64,000 bases of DNA from Bacillus inaquosorum KCTC 13429 (GTDB taxonomy: Bacteria; Bacillota; Bacilli; Bacillales; Bacillaceae), in the NCBI RefSeq assembly GCF_000332645.1, contig NZ_AMXN01000007.1:62001-126000 (forward strand), written 5' to 3'. The position numbers and the translations under genes are program-made. The notes below the pieces were generated by a model. That model was not told where the DNA came from, made no database searches, and was given only the letters and a program-made list of their open reading frames with translations. Shown here piece after piece: positions 1 through 8,230 of this stretch (its first letter is position 1; each line of letters opens with the position of its first letter).

Positions 1-1
1 C

Positions 2-37
2 CAAATCATCACAATTGACAGCGGACAGACGCTGTAA
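2..37 (+). CDS. yusR: 3' end of a short-chain dehydrogenase/reductase gene (partial)
   Basis: Only the last eleven codons are in the window. They read QIITIDSGQTL and stop at TAA. An ending of the type ITxDGGQT(L) is characteristic of classical short-chain dehydrogenases, where it follows the substrate-binding helix. The symbol is inferred from position: in B. subtilis the gene next to yusQ is yusR. The rest of the gene lies left of the window, so nothing can be said about its catalytic residues or completeness. Confidence 0.55.
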   Translation, partial: QIITIDSGQTL

Positions 38-54
38 AGAGAGGAGATGCGGGG

Positions 55-438
55 ATGCCATTTGTACAAATTCATTTGCGGGCGGGGAGAAGCGAAGCGT
101 GGCTTAAAAAACTAAGCAGAACCATCCACCAATCGATGATCGAAGAAATCAATGTGCCGGAAGATGACTATTTTCAAGTCATCAGGCAATATGAAAAAAG
201 CGAATTTTTTTATGATCCGTCTTATCTGCAGGTTGAGCGTACTGATGAACTGATATACATTCATTTTACGTTGAAACATTCAAGAACAACTGAACAGAAA
301 AAAGCGCTTTACCGCTCAATCGCAAGTGGGATTCACTCCGAGCTTGGTGTAAGAAAAGAAGATGTGTTTATCATGCTGGCCGGAAACCAGGATGAGGATT
401 GGTCTTTCGGAAACGGAAGGGCTCAGATGATACAATAA
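55..438 (+). CDS. yusQ: YusQ, tautomerase-superfamily protein
   Basis: This 127-residue protein begins MPFVQIHL. In the tautomerase (4-oxalocrotonate tautomerase/MIF-like) superfamily the initiator Met is removed and the exposed Pro acts as the catalytic base; here Pro2 is present. The length fits a fused two-repeat member rather than a 60-residue single-repeat enzyme. The second half (EQKKALYRSIASGIHSELG) carries the helix typical of the family. The start is supported by GAGGAG upstream and lies 17 bases after the preceding dehydrogenase gene, so the two are probably co-transcribed. The natural substrate is unknown. Confidence 0.85.
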   Translation: MPFVQIHLRAGRSEAWLKKLSRTIHQSMIEEINVPEDDYFQVIRQYEKSEFFYDPSYLQVERTDELIYIHFTLKHSRTTEQKKALYRSIASGIHSELGVRKEDVFIMLAGNQDEDWSFGNGRAQMIQ

Positions 439-474
439 AAAAACCCCGCGGATTGGGTACCCGCGGGGTTTTCT
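439..474. terminator. Bidirectional rho-independent terminator between yusQ and yusP
   Basis: The stem ACCCCGCGG / CCGCGGGGT closes a short loop. It is preceded by an A-run and followed by TTTTCT, so it can serve both the rightward yusQ and the leftward yusP transcripts. Confidence 0.85.
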
Positions 475-475
475 A

Positions 476-2092
476 TTAATGGGAAGGTGATTCAACGGCT
501 TGTGCCGCTTTCTCCTTTACTTGTTCTCCCGTTTTCTTATTCGATAGCTTGATAGGTTTTAAGAACAAGGTAAATACGGCTCCGACTGCGATAAAGATCA
601 GGCCTGTATAAAACACGCTGTGGAGCGAATCCATCAACGATGTTTTTAAAATCGGCATAATATGAGATGAGAAAGCCGCAGGGATTTGTTTGATTGCGTC
701 CGGGCTGAACAGTGATTGCAGCAGCCCTTGCGGATTTGTATCAATCATACCCTTTAGCTGGGCGGCAAATGAGCTTGCCTGTGCCGGAAGTGAGTCTAAA
801 TATGGCACCAGTTTATCAGTTAATAAACTTCCGGATCTCGCATTCATAACGGCTCCCAGCATGGTAATACCGAATGTTCCGCCGATAGAACGGAAGAATT
901 GGCTGGATGAGGTGACAACCCCAAGCTCTTCCTTCGAAAAGCTTTCCTGTAAAGCCAGTGTCAGAATCGGCATAACCAGACCCATTCCCAGACCAATAAT
1001 CGCCATATACGATGTAGCGACAAGCTTGCTCGTATCAAGATCCAAAGTTGTTAACAGAAGGAATCCTCCGGCCATAACCAGCATGCCTGTAATGATTTGC
1101 GGTTTAATGCCGATTTTGTAAACAAGCTGGCCGCCGATAATACTTGTAATAATCATAGAGATCATCATCGGTGTCATAATCGTGCCTGATTCAGACGCGC
1201 TTACACCGACAATTCCCTGCATAAAGAAAGGAACAAACGTAATTGCACCAAACATTCCGATACTCATAAAAAAGCCGATCAGGTTTAAAAATGTAAACGT
1301 TCTGTTTTTAAATAGATACATTGGCAGGATTGGCTCTTTTGCTTTTGATTCTACGATAATAAAGCTGACAATGCCGATTAGCGCGAGTGCGAATAAACCA
1401 AGAATCTGCCATGAATCCCACGCGTAATCTTTCCCGCCAAAGCTTAGGGCGAGAAGAAGGCTGACAACTCCGACAATCATAGTGAAAATACCAGCGATGT
1501 CGAAGTTGATTGGACCAGTCTGCTGGCGGCCCTGCAATCCTCTCGCAATAAAAATAACCGCAATAATTCCGACTGGAAGGTTAATATAGAAAACCCATTT
1601 CCAGTTTAGCGAGTCTACAATCCAGCCACCGATTTGCGGCCCAATCACTGAAGCAAGCCCGTAAATTGCGCCAAAGACCCCTTGGAATTTAGCACGCTGT
1701 TTTCCTGTGAACAAGTCACCGATAACAATCATCGCCATCGGCATCATGATGCCTCCGCCGATTCCCTGCAGTCCACGGAAGATAATCAATTCTGTCATAT
1801 TATTGGCCATTCCGCACAAAGCAGAAGCTGCCATAAAAATAATCAAACCTGATACATAGACAATGCGGCGTCCCAATAAATCGGCCAGTTTACCGGCAAT
1901 TGGAACGATGGTTGTTGATGTTAACAAATATGCAGTTGTCAGCCAGGTCATCATGCTCAAACCGCCCAGATCACCGACAATTTTCGGCATGGCCGTTCCG
2001 ACAATGGTACCGTCAAGAGCTGAAAAAAACATGGCAATAATTAAGCCTGTTATTAATAACGTCCGTTTTGATTGTTTGCCTTCATTACTCAT
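476..2092 (-). CDS. yusP: YusP, drug:H+ antiporter of the DHA2 (14-TMS) MFS family
   Basis: This is a 538-residue, very hydrophobic protein. Its first membrane segment runs into FFSALDGTIVGTAMPKIVGDL, the motif of DHA2 efflux pumps (EmrB/QacA type), followed by the MFS motif-A loop GKLADLLGRRIVY near residue 70. GGGIMMPMAMIVIGDLF near residue 115 and GAIYGLASVIGPQIGGWI (motif C, antiporter signature) near residue 145 follow. The length fits 14 transmembrane segments. A single base separates the yusO stop from its ATG, so it forms an operon with a MarR-type repressor, the usual arrangement for an inducible multidrug exporter. The substrates cannot be read from sequence. Confidence 0.9.
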   Translation of the reverse strand: MSNEGKQSKRTLLITGLIIAMFFSALDGTIVGTAMPKIVGDLGGLSMMTWLTTAYLLTSTTIVPIAGKLADLLGRRIVYVSGLIIFMAASALCGMANNMTELIIFRGLQGIGGGIMMPMAMIVIGDLFTGKQRAKFQGVFGAIYGLASVIGPQIGGWIVDSLNWKWVFYINLPVGIIAVIFIARGLQGRQQTGPINFDIAGIFTMIVGVVSLLLALSFGGKDYAWDSWQILGLFALALIGIVSFIIVESKAKEPILPMYLFKNRTFTFLNLIGFFMSIGMFGAITFVPFFMQGIVGVSASESGTIMTPMMISMIITSIIGGQLVYKIGIKPQIITGMLVMAGGFLLLTTLDLDTSKLVATSYMAIIGLGMGLVMPILTLALQESFSKEELGVVTSSSQFFRSIGGTFGITMLGAVMNARSGSLLTDKLVPYLDSLPAQASSFAAQLKGMIDTNPQGLLQSLFSPDAIKQIPAAFSSHIMPILKTSLMDSLHSVFYTGLIFIAVGAVFTLFLKPIKLSNKKTGEQVKEKAAQAVESPSH

Positions 2093-2093
2093 T

Positions 2094-2570
2094 TCATCCG
2101 TTTCCTTCTTTCATATTTTGCATTTCATCCGTTTCCGCTGCAGCCTGTGCGAGCTTTTTTGTAATATGGGCCGCCTGAAGCATTTCCTCCTCTGTCAAGA
2201 AGGAAAGGTACCGTGCCATAATGGCCTTTCTGCCTGCCAAAACCTCCTCGAACTTTCTGTCTCCTTCATCAGTAAGACTGATATCTATCACTCGCCTGTC
2301 TTTTGTGTTGTGTGTTCTGGCGATGAGATTTTTTTGTTCAAGGCGATCTGCCATTAACGTCACCGCGCTTGGCTTGACCTCCATACGCTCGGCAATTTCA
2401 GAAATTTTGAGGCTGCCGTGTTTCTTTAAGCTGGCCAGCACAAACAGCTGCGCTGGGGTGACACCTTGTTTCTCCATGCTTTCCAGCATTTCAGGCTGTA
2501 TCTTTTGAAAGAGCGCCTGAAGCGATAATTGAATATCGGACATTAACTGATCCGCACTCTTCATATTCAT
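2094..2570 (-). CDS. yusO: YusO, MarR-family transcriptional regulator
   Basis: The protein has 158 residues. The winged helix-turn-helix is clear: KHGSLKISEIAERMEVKPSAVTLMADRLE is the recognition helix region, and the wing reads LIARTHNTKDRRVIDISLTDEGDRKF, where the D-R-R motif is the MarR hallmark. N- and C-terminal helices form the dimer interface in this family. It lies immediately upstream of the exporter gene yusP, whose expression it very likely represses until a phenolic or drug-like ligand releases it. The ATG follows AGAGGGGAA closely. Confidence 0.92.
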   Translation of the reverse strand: MNMKSADQLMSDIQLSLQALFQKIQPEMLESMEKQGVTPAQLFVLASLKKHGSLKISEIAERMEVKPSAVTLMADRLEQKNLIARTHNTKDRRVIDISLTDEGDRKFEEVLAGRKAIMARYLSFLTEEEMLQAAHITKKLAQAAAETDEMQNMKEGNG

Positions 2571-2622
2571 TTCCCCTCTGTTACATACACTGTATATATA
2601 TTTTGATTACAAAATAGTTAAT

Positions 2623-2643
2623 GCTTATTAAATATAAATAAGC
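2623..2643. promoter_or_regulatory. Inverted repeat in the yusO promoter region
   Basis: GCTTATT and AATAAGC are perfect 7-bp arms separated by 7 bases, about 55 bases upstream of the yusO start. MarR proteins commonly bind such AT-rich inverted repeats to autoregulate their operon. The assignment as a YusO operator is inference. Confidence 0.4.
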
Positions 2644-2671
2644 GTAAATGAAAAGTCAATTGATTTTACAC

Positions 2672-2712
2672 AAAAAAAGGATAGATGTCCGAAAGAACAT
2701 CGTATCCCTTTT
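2672..2712 (-). terminator. Terminator of the coat-protein gene pair
   Basis: Read leftward, an imperfect stem (GGATACGATGT ... ACATCTATCC) is followed by TTTTTTT. It lies just past the yusN stop codon. Confidence 0.7.
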
Positions 2713-2722
2713 ACTGATAGTG

Positions 2723-3055
2723 TTATTGCTGGTATGGAGACTGCTGCTGAATGGTCTGCTGGAACTTTTGATAGGACTGCTGCAGCTTCTGGGCATCCTC
2801 TGCTTCAACAGAATACCATCCATATTGGAACATGAGGTCATACAGTTTTCTTTGCGCTTTTTGTGACTCATCAAAAATGGATTGAATATCCTGATAAAGA
2901 GACTCGTGGCTGAATTCGTGCAAGGCTGTGCAATAAGCTGTTGTCATGTATTTTTCTGTTGTCAGCAGTTCGTTGACGAAATCTCTGTCATTCATCTCCG
3001 AAGTTGTCGGTACAGGTGTCTGCGGGTTGCTGATTTTCTGATTTTGCTGATTCAT
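2723..3055 (-). CDS. yusN: YusN, CotF-like spore coat protein
   Basis: The protein has 110 residues: a Gln/Pro-rich leader, then a helical segment DRDFVNELLTTEKYMTTAYCTALHEFSH typical of the CotF/ferritin-like coat family, and a Gln-rich tail containing several Tyr (YQKF, SPYQQ). Coat proteins of this group are made in the mother cell during sporulation and deposited on the forespore. The start is fixed by AAGGAGG eight bases upstream. It lies 12 bases after a second, shorter CotF-like gene, suggesting a split CotF-type pair in one operon. The role in the coat is not established by the sequence. Confidence 0.8.
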   Translation of the reverse strand: MNQQNQKISNPQTPVPTTSEMNDRDFVNELLTTEKYMTTAYCTALHEFSHESLYQDIQSIFDESQKAQRKLYDLMFQYGWYSVEAEDAQKLQQSYQKFQQTIQQQSPYQQ

Positions 3056-3067
3056 TCTGGCGCCTCC

Positions 3068-3313
3068 TTATTGGATGTAGCCGGACTGCTGCTGGCCTGG
3101 CTGCAGATGCTTTAATATTCTTTGATAGTGATCATGATGCATGTGTCCGACGCGGTCGAGTTCTTGTTTTAACGATTGATCCTGGCACTGCTGCGCCATG
3201 AAATGCGCTTTTTTCATCGCGAGCAAATTCCAGTTCAGCATGTCATTCAGATACAAATGATCCTTTGTCGAAATAACGGAAGGTGGCATTTGAGATTGCT
3301 GCTGATTGTCCAT
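3068..3313 (-). CDS. Small CotF-like coat protein, partner of YusN
   Basis: This 81-residue protein begins MDNQQQSQMPPSVISTKDHLYLNDML. The ATG at 3313 is chosen over an in-frame ATG at 3340 because AAAGGAGG lies at the correct distance only from the internal one. The helical region NWNLLAMKKAHFMAQQCQDQ and the motif HMHHDHYQRILKHL match the helical CotF family. In B. subtilis the small gene at this position is, as far as I recall, yuzM, but I leave the symbol out. It is probably co-expressed with yusN during sporulation. Confidence 0.7.
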   Translation of the reverse strand: MDNQQQSQMPPSVISTKDHLYLNDMLNWNLLAMKKAHFMAQQCQDQSLKQELDRVGHMHHDHYQRILKHLQPGQQQSGYIQ

Positions 3314-3407
3314 TGTGATCCTCCTTTGATTTCTGTTCATTTATAGTTTCCTTCAGTCTGGGAGTTATATACAGGTGTTTTGAAGATGACGGCAGGAGGG
3401 AATCGGG

Positions 3408-4316
3408 ATGTTGAGACATATGTTTTTATTCTTATCAAAAAATAAAACACTTACCAAGTTCGCAAAAGCATACGGAACGCGGCTTGGAGCACGAAGGTTT
3501 GTCGCAGGGGATACAATTGAATCGGCGGTTCAGACCGTCAAAAGGCTAAACAGATCCGGATTGTGCGCAACAATCGATTATTTAGGCGAGTATGCAGCTT
3601 CGGAAAAAGAAGCGAATCAAGTCGCAGAGGAATGCAAAAAAGCTATTCAAGCCATTGCTGAACACCAATTGGACTCAGAACTTTCATTAAAGCTGACATC
3701 AATCGGGCTCGATCTTTCAGAAGAACTTGCCCTTTCTCATTTGCATGCTATTCTATCTGCTGCGAAGCAATATGGTATTGCTGTGACCATTGATATGGAA
3801 GACTATTCTCATTATGAACAGACACTTGCCATCTACAGGCAATGCAAACAGGAATTTGAGATGCTCGGCACGGTGATTCAGGCATATCTGTACCGGGCGG
3901 CAGAAGATATCAGACATATGCGCGATCTAAAGCCGATTCTCAGGCTCGTGAAAGGCGCTTATAAAGAATCTGCGGCTGTAGCGTTTCCTGACAAAAAAGG
4001 AACAGACCTTCATTTTCAAAGCTTAATAAAGCTGCAGCTGTTAAGTGGGAACTACACAGCTGTCGCCACACATGACGATGATATCATTACGTTTACGAAA
4101 CAGCTCGTTGCTGAACATCATATCCCAGCGTCACAATTTGAGTTTCAAATGCTGTACGGCATCAGGCCGGAGCGGCAGAAGGAACTTGCCAAGGAAGGGT
4201 ACAGAATGCGTGTGTATGTCCCATATGGAACGGACTGGTTCAGCTACTTTATGAGAAGAATTGCCGAACGGCCCGCCAATGCAGCGTTTGTGTTAAAAGG
4301 AATCTTGAAAAAGTGA
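3408..4316 (+). CDS. fadM: FadM, proline dehydrogenase-family flavoenzyme
   Basis: The protein has 302 residues, the usual length of a monofunctional Bacillus proline dehydrogenase. Family motifs are LCATIDYLGEY near the N-terminus, SIGLDLSEE (beta strand of the barrel), LRLVKGAYKESA (the Lys/Gly motif at the flavin) and the C-terminal VYVPYGTDWFSYFMRRIAERP with the conserved Arg pair that binds the substrate carboxylate. The enzyme oxidises L-proline to pyrroline-5-carboxylate using FAD. It lies next to the fatty-acid oxidation operon, but is separated from it by yuzL on the opposite strand, so it is a separate transcription unit. The reason for its Fad context is not evident from sequence. 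Confidence 0.88.
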   Translation: MLRHMFLFLSKNKTLTKFAKAYGTRLGARRFVAGDTIESAVQTVKRLNRSGLCATIDYLGEYAASEKEANQVAEECKKAIQAIAEHQLDSELSLKLTSIGLDLSEELALSHLHAILSAAKQYGIAVTIDMEDYSHYEQTLAIYRQCKQEFEMLGTVIQAYLYRAAEDIRHMRDLKPILRLVKGAYKESAAVAFPDKKGTDLHFQSLIKLQLLSGNYTAVATHDDDIITFTKQLVAEHHIPASQFEFQMLYGIRPERQKELAKEGYRMRVYVPYGTDWFSYFMRRIAERPANAAFVLKGILKK

Positions 4317-4340
4317 AAGCAGCCGCGAGAAGCAGCTGCG

Positions 4341-4487
4341 TCATGATTGTTCCATGTTATGTTTTTTATACTGCTGATTTTGACTTGTCCGTTTTCCGCC
4401 GCCGTAATGCTGGGTCGGACCGGCGTCTCCTTTTACGCTAGCCGCGCTGACTGCCGCTGAAGACGGATTTTTTTTCTCTCGTACCAT
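4341..4487 (-). CDS. yuzL: YuzL-like small protein
   Basis: A 48-codon reading frame on the minus strand begins MVREKKNPSSAAVSAASVKG and continues DAGPTQHYGGGKRTSQNQQ. The ATG is preceded by GGAGGTGAAGGGA, a strong ribosome binding site. The composition (basic N-terminus, Ala/Ser-rich centre, Gly-rich and Gln-rich tail) agrees with the YuzL family of tiny Bacillus proteins. No catalytic motif is present and the function is unknown. It is convergent with fadM and divergent from fadN. Confidence 0.7.
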   Translation of the reverse strand: MVREKKNPSSAAVSAASVKGDAGPTQHYGGGKRTSQNQQYKKHNMEQS

Positions 4488-4555
4488 TCCCTTCACCTCC
4501 GGGCTTAAGTTGCCCGTCTTTTATACGCTTCATTCAAAAAATAACAAATTAGCTA

Positions 4556-4584
4556 TTGAAGTCGAACCGGAAATCTTTTAAGAT
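4556..4584 (+). promoter_or_regulatory. Sigma-A-type promoter of the fadNAE operon
   Basis: TTGAAG and TAAGAT are separated by exactly 17 bases. The FadR operator starts 38 bases after the -10 element. Confidence 0.6.
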
Positions 4585-4622
4585 GAAAGAAGAAACGGGT
4601 TTCATTTTTTTTGGTCAAAAAA

Positions 4623-4640
4623 TGAATGACTATTCATTCA
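4623..4640. promoter_or_regulatory. FadR operator upstream of fadN
   Basis: TGAATGACTATTCATTCA agrees at every position with the B. subtilis FadR consensus TGAATGAMTANTCATTCA. FadR (YsiA) represses the fad operons until long-chain acyl-CoA binds it. The site lies between the promoter and the fadN ribosome binding site, where it would block transcription. Confidence 0.92.
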
Positions 4641-4660
4641 ATGTTCAAGGGGGATGTCTC

Positions 4661-7030
4661 ATGCACAAACACATTCGGAAGGCAGCCGTTTTAGGATCGG
4701 GGGTAATGGGTTCCGGGATTGCAGCGCATTTGGCTAACATCGGAATTCCTGTCCTGCTGCTAGATATTGTGCCGAACGATTTGACAAAGGAAGAGGAAAA
4801 AAGGGGGCTGACGAAGGACAGTCCGGAGGTGCGCAGCAGGCTGAGCCGGCAGGCGGTGAAAAAACTGCTGAAACAAAAACCTGCTCCCCTTACATCAGCA
4901 AAAAATACCTCCTATATCACTCCAGGCAATCTGGAGGATGATGCAGCAAAGCTGAAAGAAGCAGATTGGATTATTGAGGTCGTTGTCGAAAACCTAGAGG
5001 TCAAAAAGCAAATTTTCGCTCTTGTGGATGAACATCGAAAGCCTGGAAGCATTGTTTCAAGCAACACATCCGGCATATCAGTGCAAGAAATGGCAGAAGG
5101 CAGATCGGATGATTTTAAAACCCATTTTCTCGGAACACACTTTTTTAATCCCGCCCGCTATTTAAAGCTGCTGGAGATCATTCCGATTAAGGAAACGGAC
5201 CCTGATATTTTAAAGTTTATGGCATCCTTCGGTGAAAATGTCCTCGGTAAAGGCGTTGTTACAGCAAAGGACACACCGAACTTTATCGCAAACCGCATCG
5301 GAACGTACGGGCTTCTCGTTACAGTCCAAGAAATGCTGAAAGGCGGCTATCAGGTCGGGGAGGTTGATTCAATCACAGGCCCGCTGATCGGAAGACCGAA
5401 AAGCGCGACCTTCAGAACGCTTGATGTTGTCGGGCTCGATACATTCGCCCACGTCGCTCGAAATGTGTATGACAAAGCGGATGGTGACGAGAAAGAAGTG
5501 TTCCGCCTGCCAGGCTTCATGGACGATATGCTGCAGAAAGGGTGGATCGGAAGCAAGGCCGGCCAAGGCTTTTATAAAAAAGAAGGAAAAACGATTTATG
5601 AGCTTGATCCAGTGACGCTTACTTACGGCGAGCGGACAAAAATGAAAACAGCCTCACTTGAAGCAGCAAAACAGGTAAAAGGGACAAAAGCCAAAATGAA
5701 AGCGCTTATTTACTCGGATGACAGGGCAGGTAGGCTGCTGTGGAATATCACATCTCAAACCTTGCTTTACTCAGCCGAACTGCTTGGTGAGATTGCTGAT
5801 GATATTCATGCGATTGACCAAGCCATGAAGTGGGGTTTTGGCTGGGAGCTGGGCCCATTTGAAATGTGGGATGCCATAGGCCTCAAGCGATCGGCGGAAA
5901 AGCTTGAGCAGCTTGGAGCAGATGTGCCTGGCTGGATCAAAGACATGCTGGACAAAGGAAATGAAACCTTCTACATCAAAGAGAACGGAACGGTATTTTA
6001 TTATGACCGCGGCGAATACAGAGCCGTGAAAGAAAACAAGAAACGGATTCATTTACAAGCGCTCAAGGAAACAAACGGCGTGATTGCGAAAAACAGCGGA
6101 GCAAGCCTGATCGATCTTGGAGATGATGTGGCCCTTCTTGAATTTCATTCGAAAAGCAATGCGATCGGCCTTGATATCATACAAATGATCAACAAAGCGT
6201 TAGAGGAAACAGAGCGGAACTACAAAGGTCTTGTCATCGGGAATCAAGGAAAAAATTTCTGCGTCGGTGCGAATCTTGGCATGATCCTAATGGAAGTCCA
6301 AGATGACAACTATTTGGAAGTTGATTTCGTGATACGCCGTTTCCAGGAGACGATGATGAAGATCAAATACAGTGCGAAACCGGTTGTCGCCGCTCCATTT
6401 GGCATGACGCTCGGTGGAGGAACGGAAGTGTGCTTGCCGGCGGCGCGCATTCAAGCAGCAAGCGAAGCCTATATGGGACTTGTGGAATCCGGTGTCGGCC
6501 TCATCCCTGGCGGAGGAGGAAACAAAGAGCTGTACATCAACCATCTTCACCGCGGTCTTGATCCGATGAATGCGGCAATGAAAACATTTGAAACGATTGC
6601 GATGGCGAAAGTGTCCGCTTCCGCCCAAGAGGCTCGAGAGATGAACATCTTAAAAGAAACAGATCACATCAGTATAAATCAGGACCACCTGCTGTATGAT
6701 GCAAAGCAGCTTGCCGCATCTTTATACGACACCGGCTGGCGGCCGCCAGTAAAGAAAAAGGTCAAAGTGGCGGGCGAAACCGGTTATGCGGCACTCTTGC
6801 TTGGCGCCGAGCAAATGAAACTGTCCGGCTATATATCTGAGCATGATTTCAAGATCGCGAAAAAACTCGCTTATGTCATTGCCGGCGGAAAAGTGTCGTT
6901 CGGTACTGAGGTTGATGAAGAGTATTTATTGGAGATCGAGAGAGAGGCGTTTTTGAGTTTGGCTGGAGAGGCGAAATCTCAAGCGAGAATGCAGCATATG
7001 CTTGTGAAAGGTAAACCTTTACGGAATTAG
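4661..7030 (+). CDS. fadN: FadN, 3-hydroxyacyl-CoA dehydrogenase / enoyl-CoA hydratase
   Basis: This 789-residue bifunctional beta-oxidation enzyme starts with the NAD-binding Rossmann motif AVLGSGVMGSGIAAHLANIG, has the dehydrogenase motif FLGTHFFNPARYLKLLEI near residue 165 and ANRIGTYGLL near 215. The C-terminal third is a crotonase domain: GNQGKNFCVGANL forms the oxyanion hole, followed by PFGMTLGGGTEVCL and ESGVGLIPGGGG. The start at 4661 is fixed by AAGGGGGA eight bases before the ATG; earlier in-frame ATGs would put the FadR operator inside the gene. fadA follows after 10 bases. The protein supplies hydration and the NAD-dependent oxidation steps. Confidence 0.95.
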   Translation: MHKHIRKAAVLGSGVMGSGIAAHLANIGIPVLLLDIVPNDLTKEEEKRGLTKDSPEVRSRLSRQAVKKLLKQKPAPLTSAKNTSYITPGNLEDDAAKLKEADWIIEVVVENLEVKKQIFALVDEHRKPGSIVSSNTSGISVQEMAEGRSDDFKTHFLGTHFFNPARYLKLLEIIPIKETDPDILKFMASFGENVLGKGVVTAKDTPNFIANRIGTYGLLVTVQEMLKGGYQVGEVDSITGPLIGRPKSATFRTLDVVGLDTFAHVARNVYDKADGDEKEVFRLPGFMDDMLQKGWIGSKAGQGFYKKEGKTIYELDPVTLTYGERTKMKTASLEAAKQVKGTKAKMKALIYSDDRAGRLLWNITSQTLLYSAELLGEIADDIHAIDQAMKWGFGWELGPFEMWDAIGLKRSAEKLEQLGADVPGWIKDMLDKGNETFYIKENGTVFYYDRGEYRAVKENKKRIHLQALKETNGVIAKNSGASLIDLGDDVALLEFHSKSNAIGLDIIQMINKALEETERNYKGLVIGNQGKNFCVGANLGMILMEVQDDNYLEVDFVIRRFQETMMKIKYSAKPVVAAPFGMTLGGGTEVCLPAARIQAASEAYMGLVESGVGLIPGGGGNKELYINHLHRGLDPMNAAMKTFETIAMAKVSASAQEAREMNILKETDHISINQDHLLYDAKQLAASLYDTGWRPPVKKKVKVAGETGYAALLLGAEQMKLSGYISEHDFKIAKKLAYVIAGGKVSFGTEVDEEYLLEIEREAFLSLAGEAKSQARMQHMLVKGKPLRN

Positions 7031-7040
7031 GAGGGAGCTT

Positions 7041-8216
7041 ATGAAAGAGGCAGTCATTGTGTCAGGTGCAAGAACACCGGTTGGGAAAGCAAAAAAAGGA
7101 TCGCTGGCCACCGTTCGCCCGGATGATTTGGGAGCGATTTGCGTAAAAGAAACACTGAAACGGGCAGGCGGCTACGAAGGCAATATTGACGACTTGATTA
7201 TCGGCTGTGCGACACCTGAAGCAGAACAGGGGCTTAATATGGCGAGAAATATCGGCGCGCTCGCGGGCCTGCCGTACACGGTCCCGGCGATTACAGTCAA
7301 TCGCTACTGCTCTTCAGGTCTTCAGTCCATCGCTTATGCGGCAGAAAAGATTATGCTCGGCGCCTACGATACAGCGATCGCGGGCGGAGCAGAATCCATG
7401 TCGCAGGTTCCGATGATGGGGCATGTGACCCGTCCGAACCTCGCATTGGCAGAAAAGGCGCCGGAATATTACATGAGCATGGGCCACACGGCCGAGCAGG
7501 TCGCGAAAAAATACGGCGTCTCCCGCGAGGATCAGGATGCGTTTGCTGTTCGCAGCCACCAGAACGCGGCCAAAGCCCTTGCAGAGGGAAAATTTAAAGA
7601 CGAGATTGTACCCGTCGAAGTGACGGTGACAGAAATCGGAGACAACCATAAGCCGCAGGAAAAACAGTTTGTGTTTTCACAGGATGAAGGCGTTCGCCCG
7701 CAAACGACAGCCGACATCTTAGCGACATTGCGCCCGGCTTTTTCCGTTGACGGAACGGTTACTGCGGGCAACTCCTCGCAGACGAGTGACGGAGCGGCGG
7801 CTGTCATGCTGATGGACCGGGAAAAGGCTGATGCGCTGGGATTAGCCCCGCTTGTGAAATTCCGCTCCTTTGCCGTAGGCGGCGTACCGCCGGAAGTGAT
7901 GGGCATCGGTCCGGTGGAAGCCATTCCGCGTGCCTTAAAACTTGCCGGGCTTCAACTGCAGGACATCGGCTTGTTTGAACTGAACGAAGCTTTTGCATCA
8001 CAGGCCATTCAAGTCATCAGAGAGCTGGGAATTGATGAAGAAAAAGTGAATGTCAACGGGGGCGCAATCGCACTCGGACACCCGCTTGGCTGTACGGGCA
8101 CAAAGCTTACACTCTCATTGATTCATGAAATGAAACGGAGAAACGAGCAATTTGGAGTCGTCACAATGTGTATCGGCGGCGGGATGGGAGCGGCCGGTGT
8201 ATTTGAATTATGCTAA
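7041..8216 (+). CDS. fadA: FadA, acetyl-CoA C-acyltransferase (thiolase)
   Basis: The 391-residue length is standard for a degradative thiolase. The nucleophilic Cys is in NRYCSSGLQSIAYA near residue 90, GGAESMSQVPM is the thiolase signature region, the catalytic His is in NGGAIALGHPLGCTGTK near residue 350, and the second Cys is in TMCIGGGMGAAG near the C-terminus. It cleaves 3-ketoacyl-CoA to acetyl-CoA and a shortened acyl-CoA. It overlaps nothing but sits 10 bases after fadN and 14 bases before fadE, so the three are one operon under FadR. Confidence 0.96.
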   Translation: MKEAVIVSGARTPVGKAKKGSLATVRPDDLGAICVKETLKRAGGYEGNIDDLIIGCATPEAEQGLNMARNIGALAGLPYTVPAITVNRYCSSGLQSIAYAAEKIMLGAYDTAIAGGAESMSQVPMMGHVTRPNLALAEKAPEYYMSMGHTAEQVAKKYGVSREDQDAFAVRSHQNAAKALAEGKFKDEIVPVEVTVTEIGDNHKPQEKQFVFSQDEGVRPQTTADILATLRPAFSVDGTVTAGNSSQTSDGAAAVMLMDREKADALGLAPLVKFRSFAVGGVPPEVMGIGPVEAIPRALKLAGLQLQDIGLFELNEAFASQAIQVIRELGIDEEKVNVNGGAIALGHPLGCTGTKLTLSLIHEMKRRNEQFGVVTMCIGGGMGAAGVFELC

Positions 8217-8230
8217 AGGGGGAAAAACAA

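Noticed and set aside
690..1427. Long plus-strand open frames opposite yusP
   Set aside because: They have no ribosome binding site, mirror the hydrophobic MFS gene and have improbable composition. They are antisense shadows.
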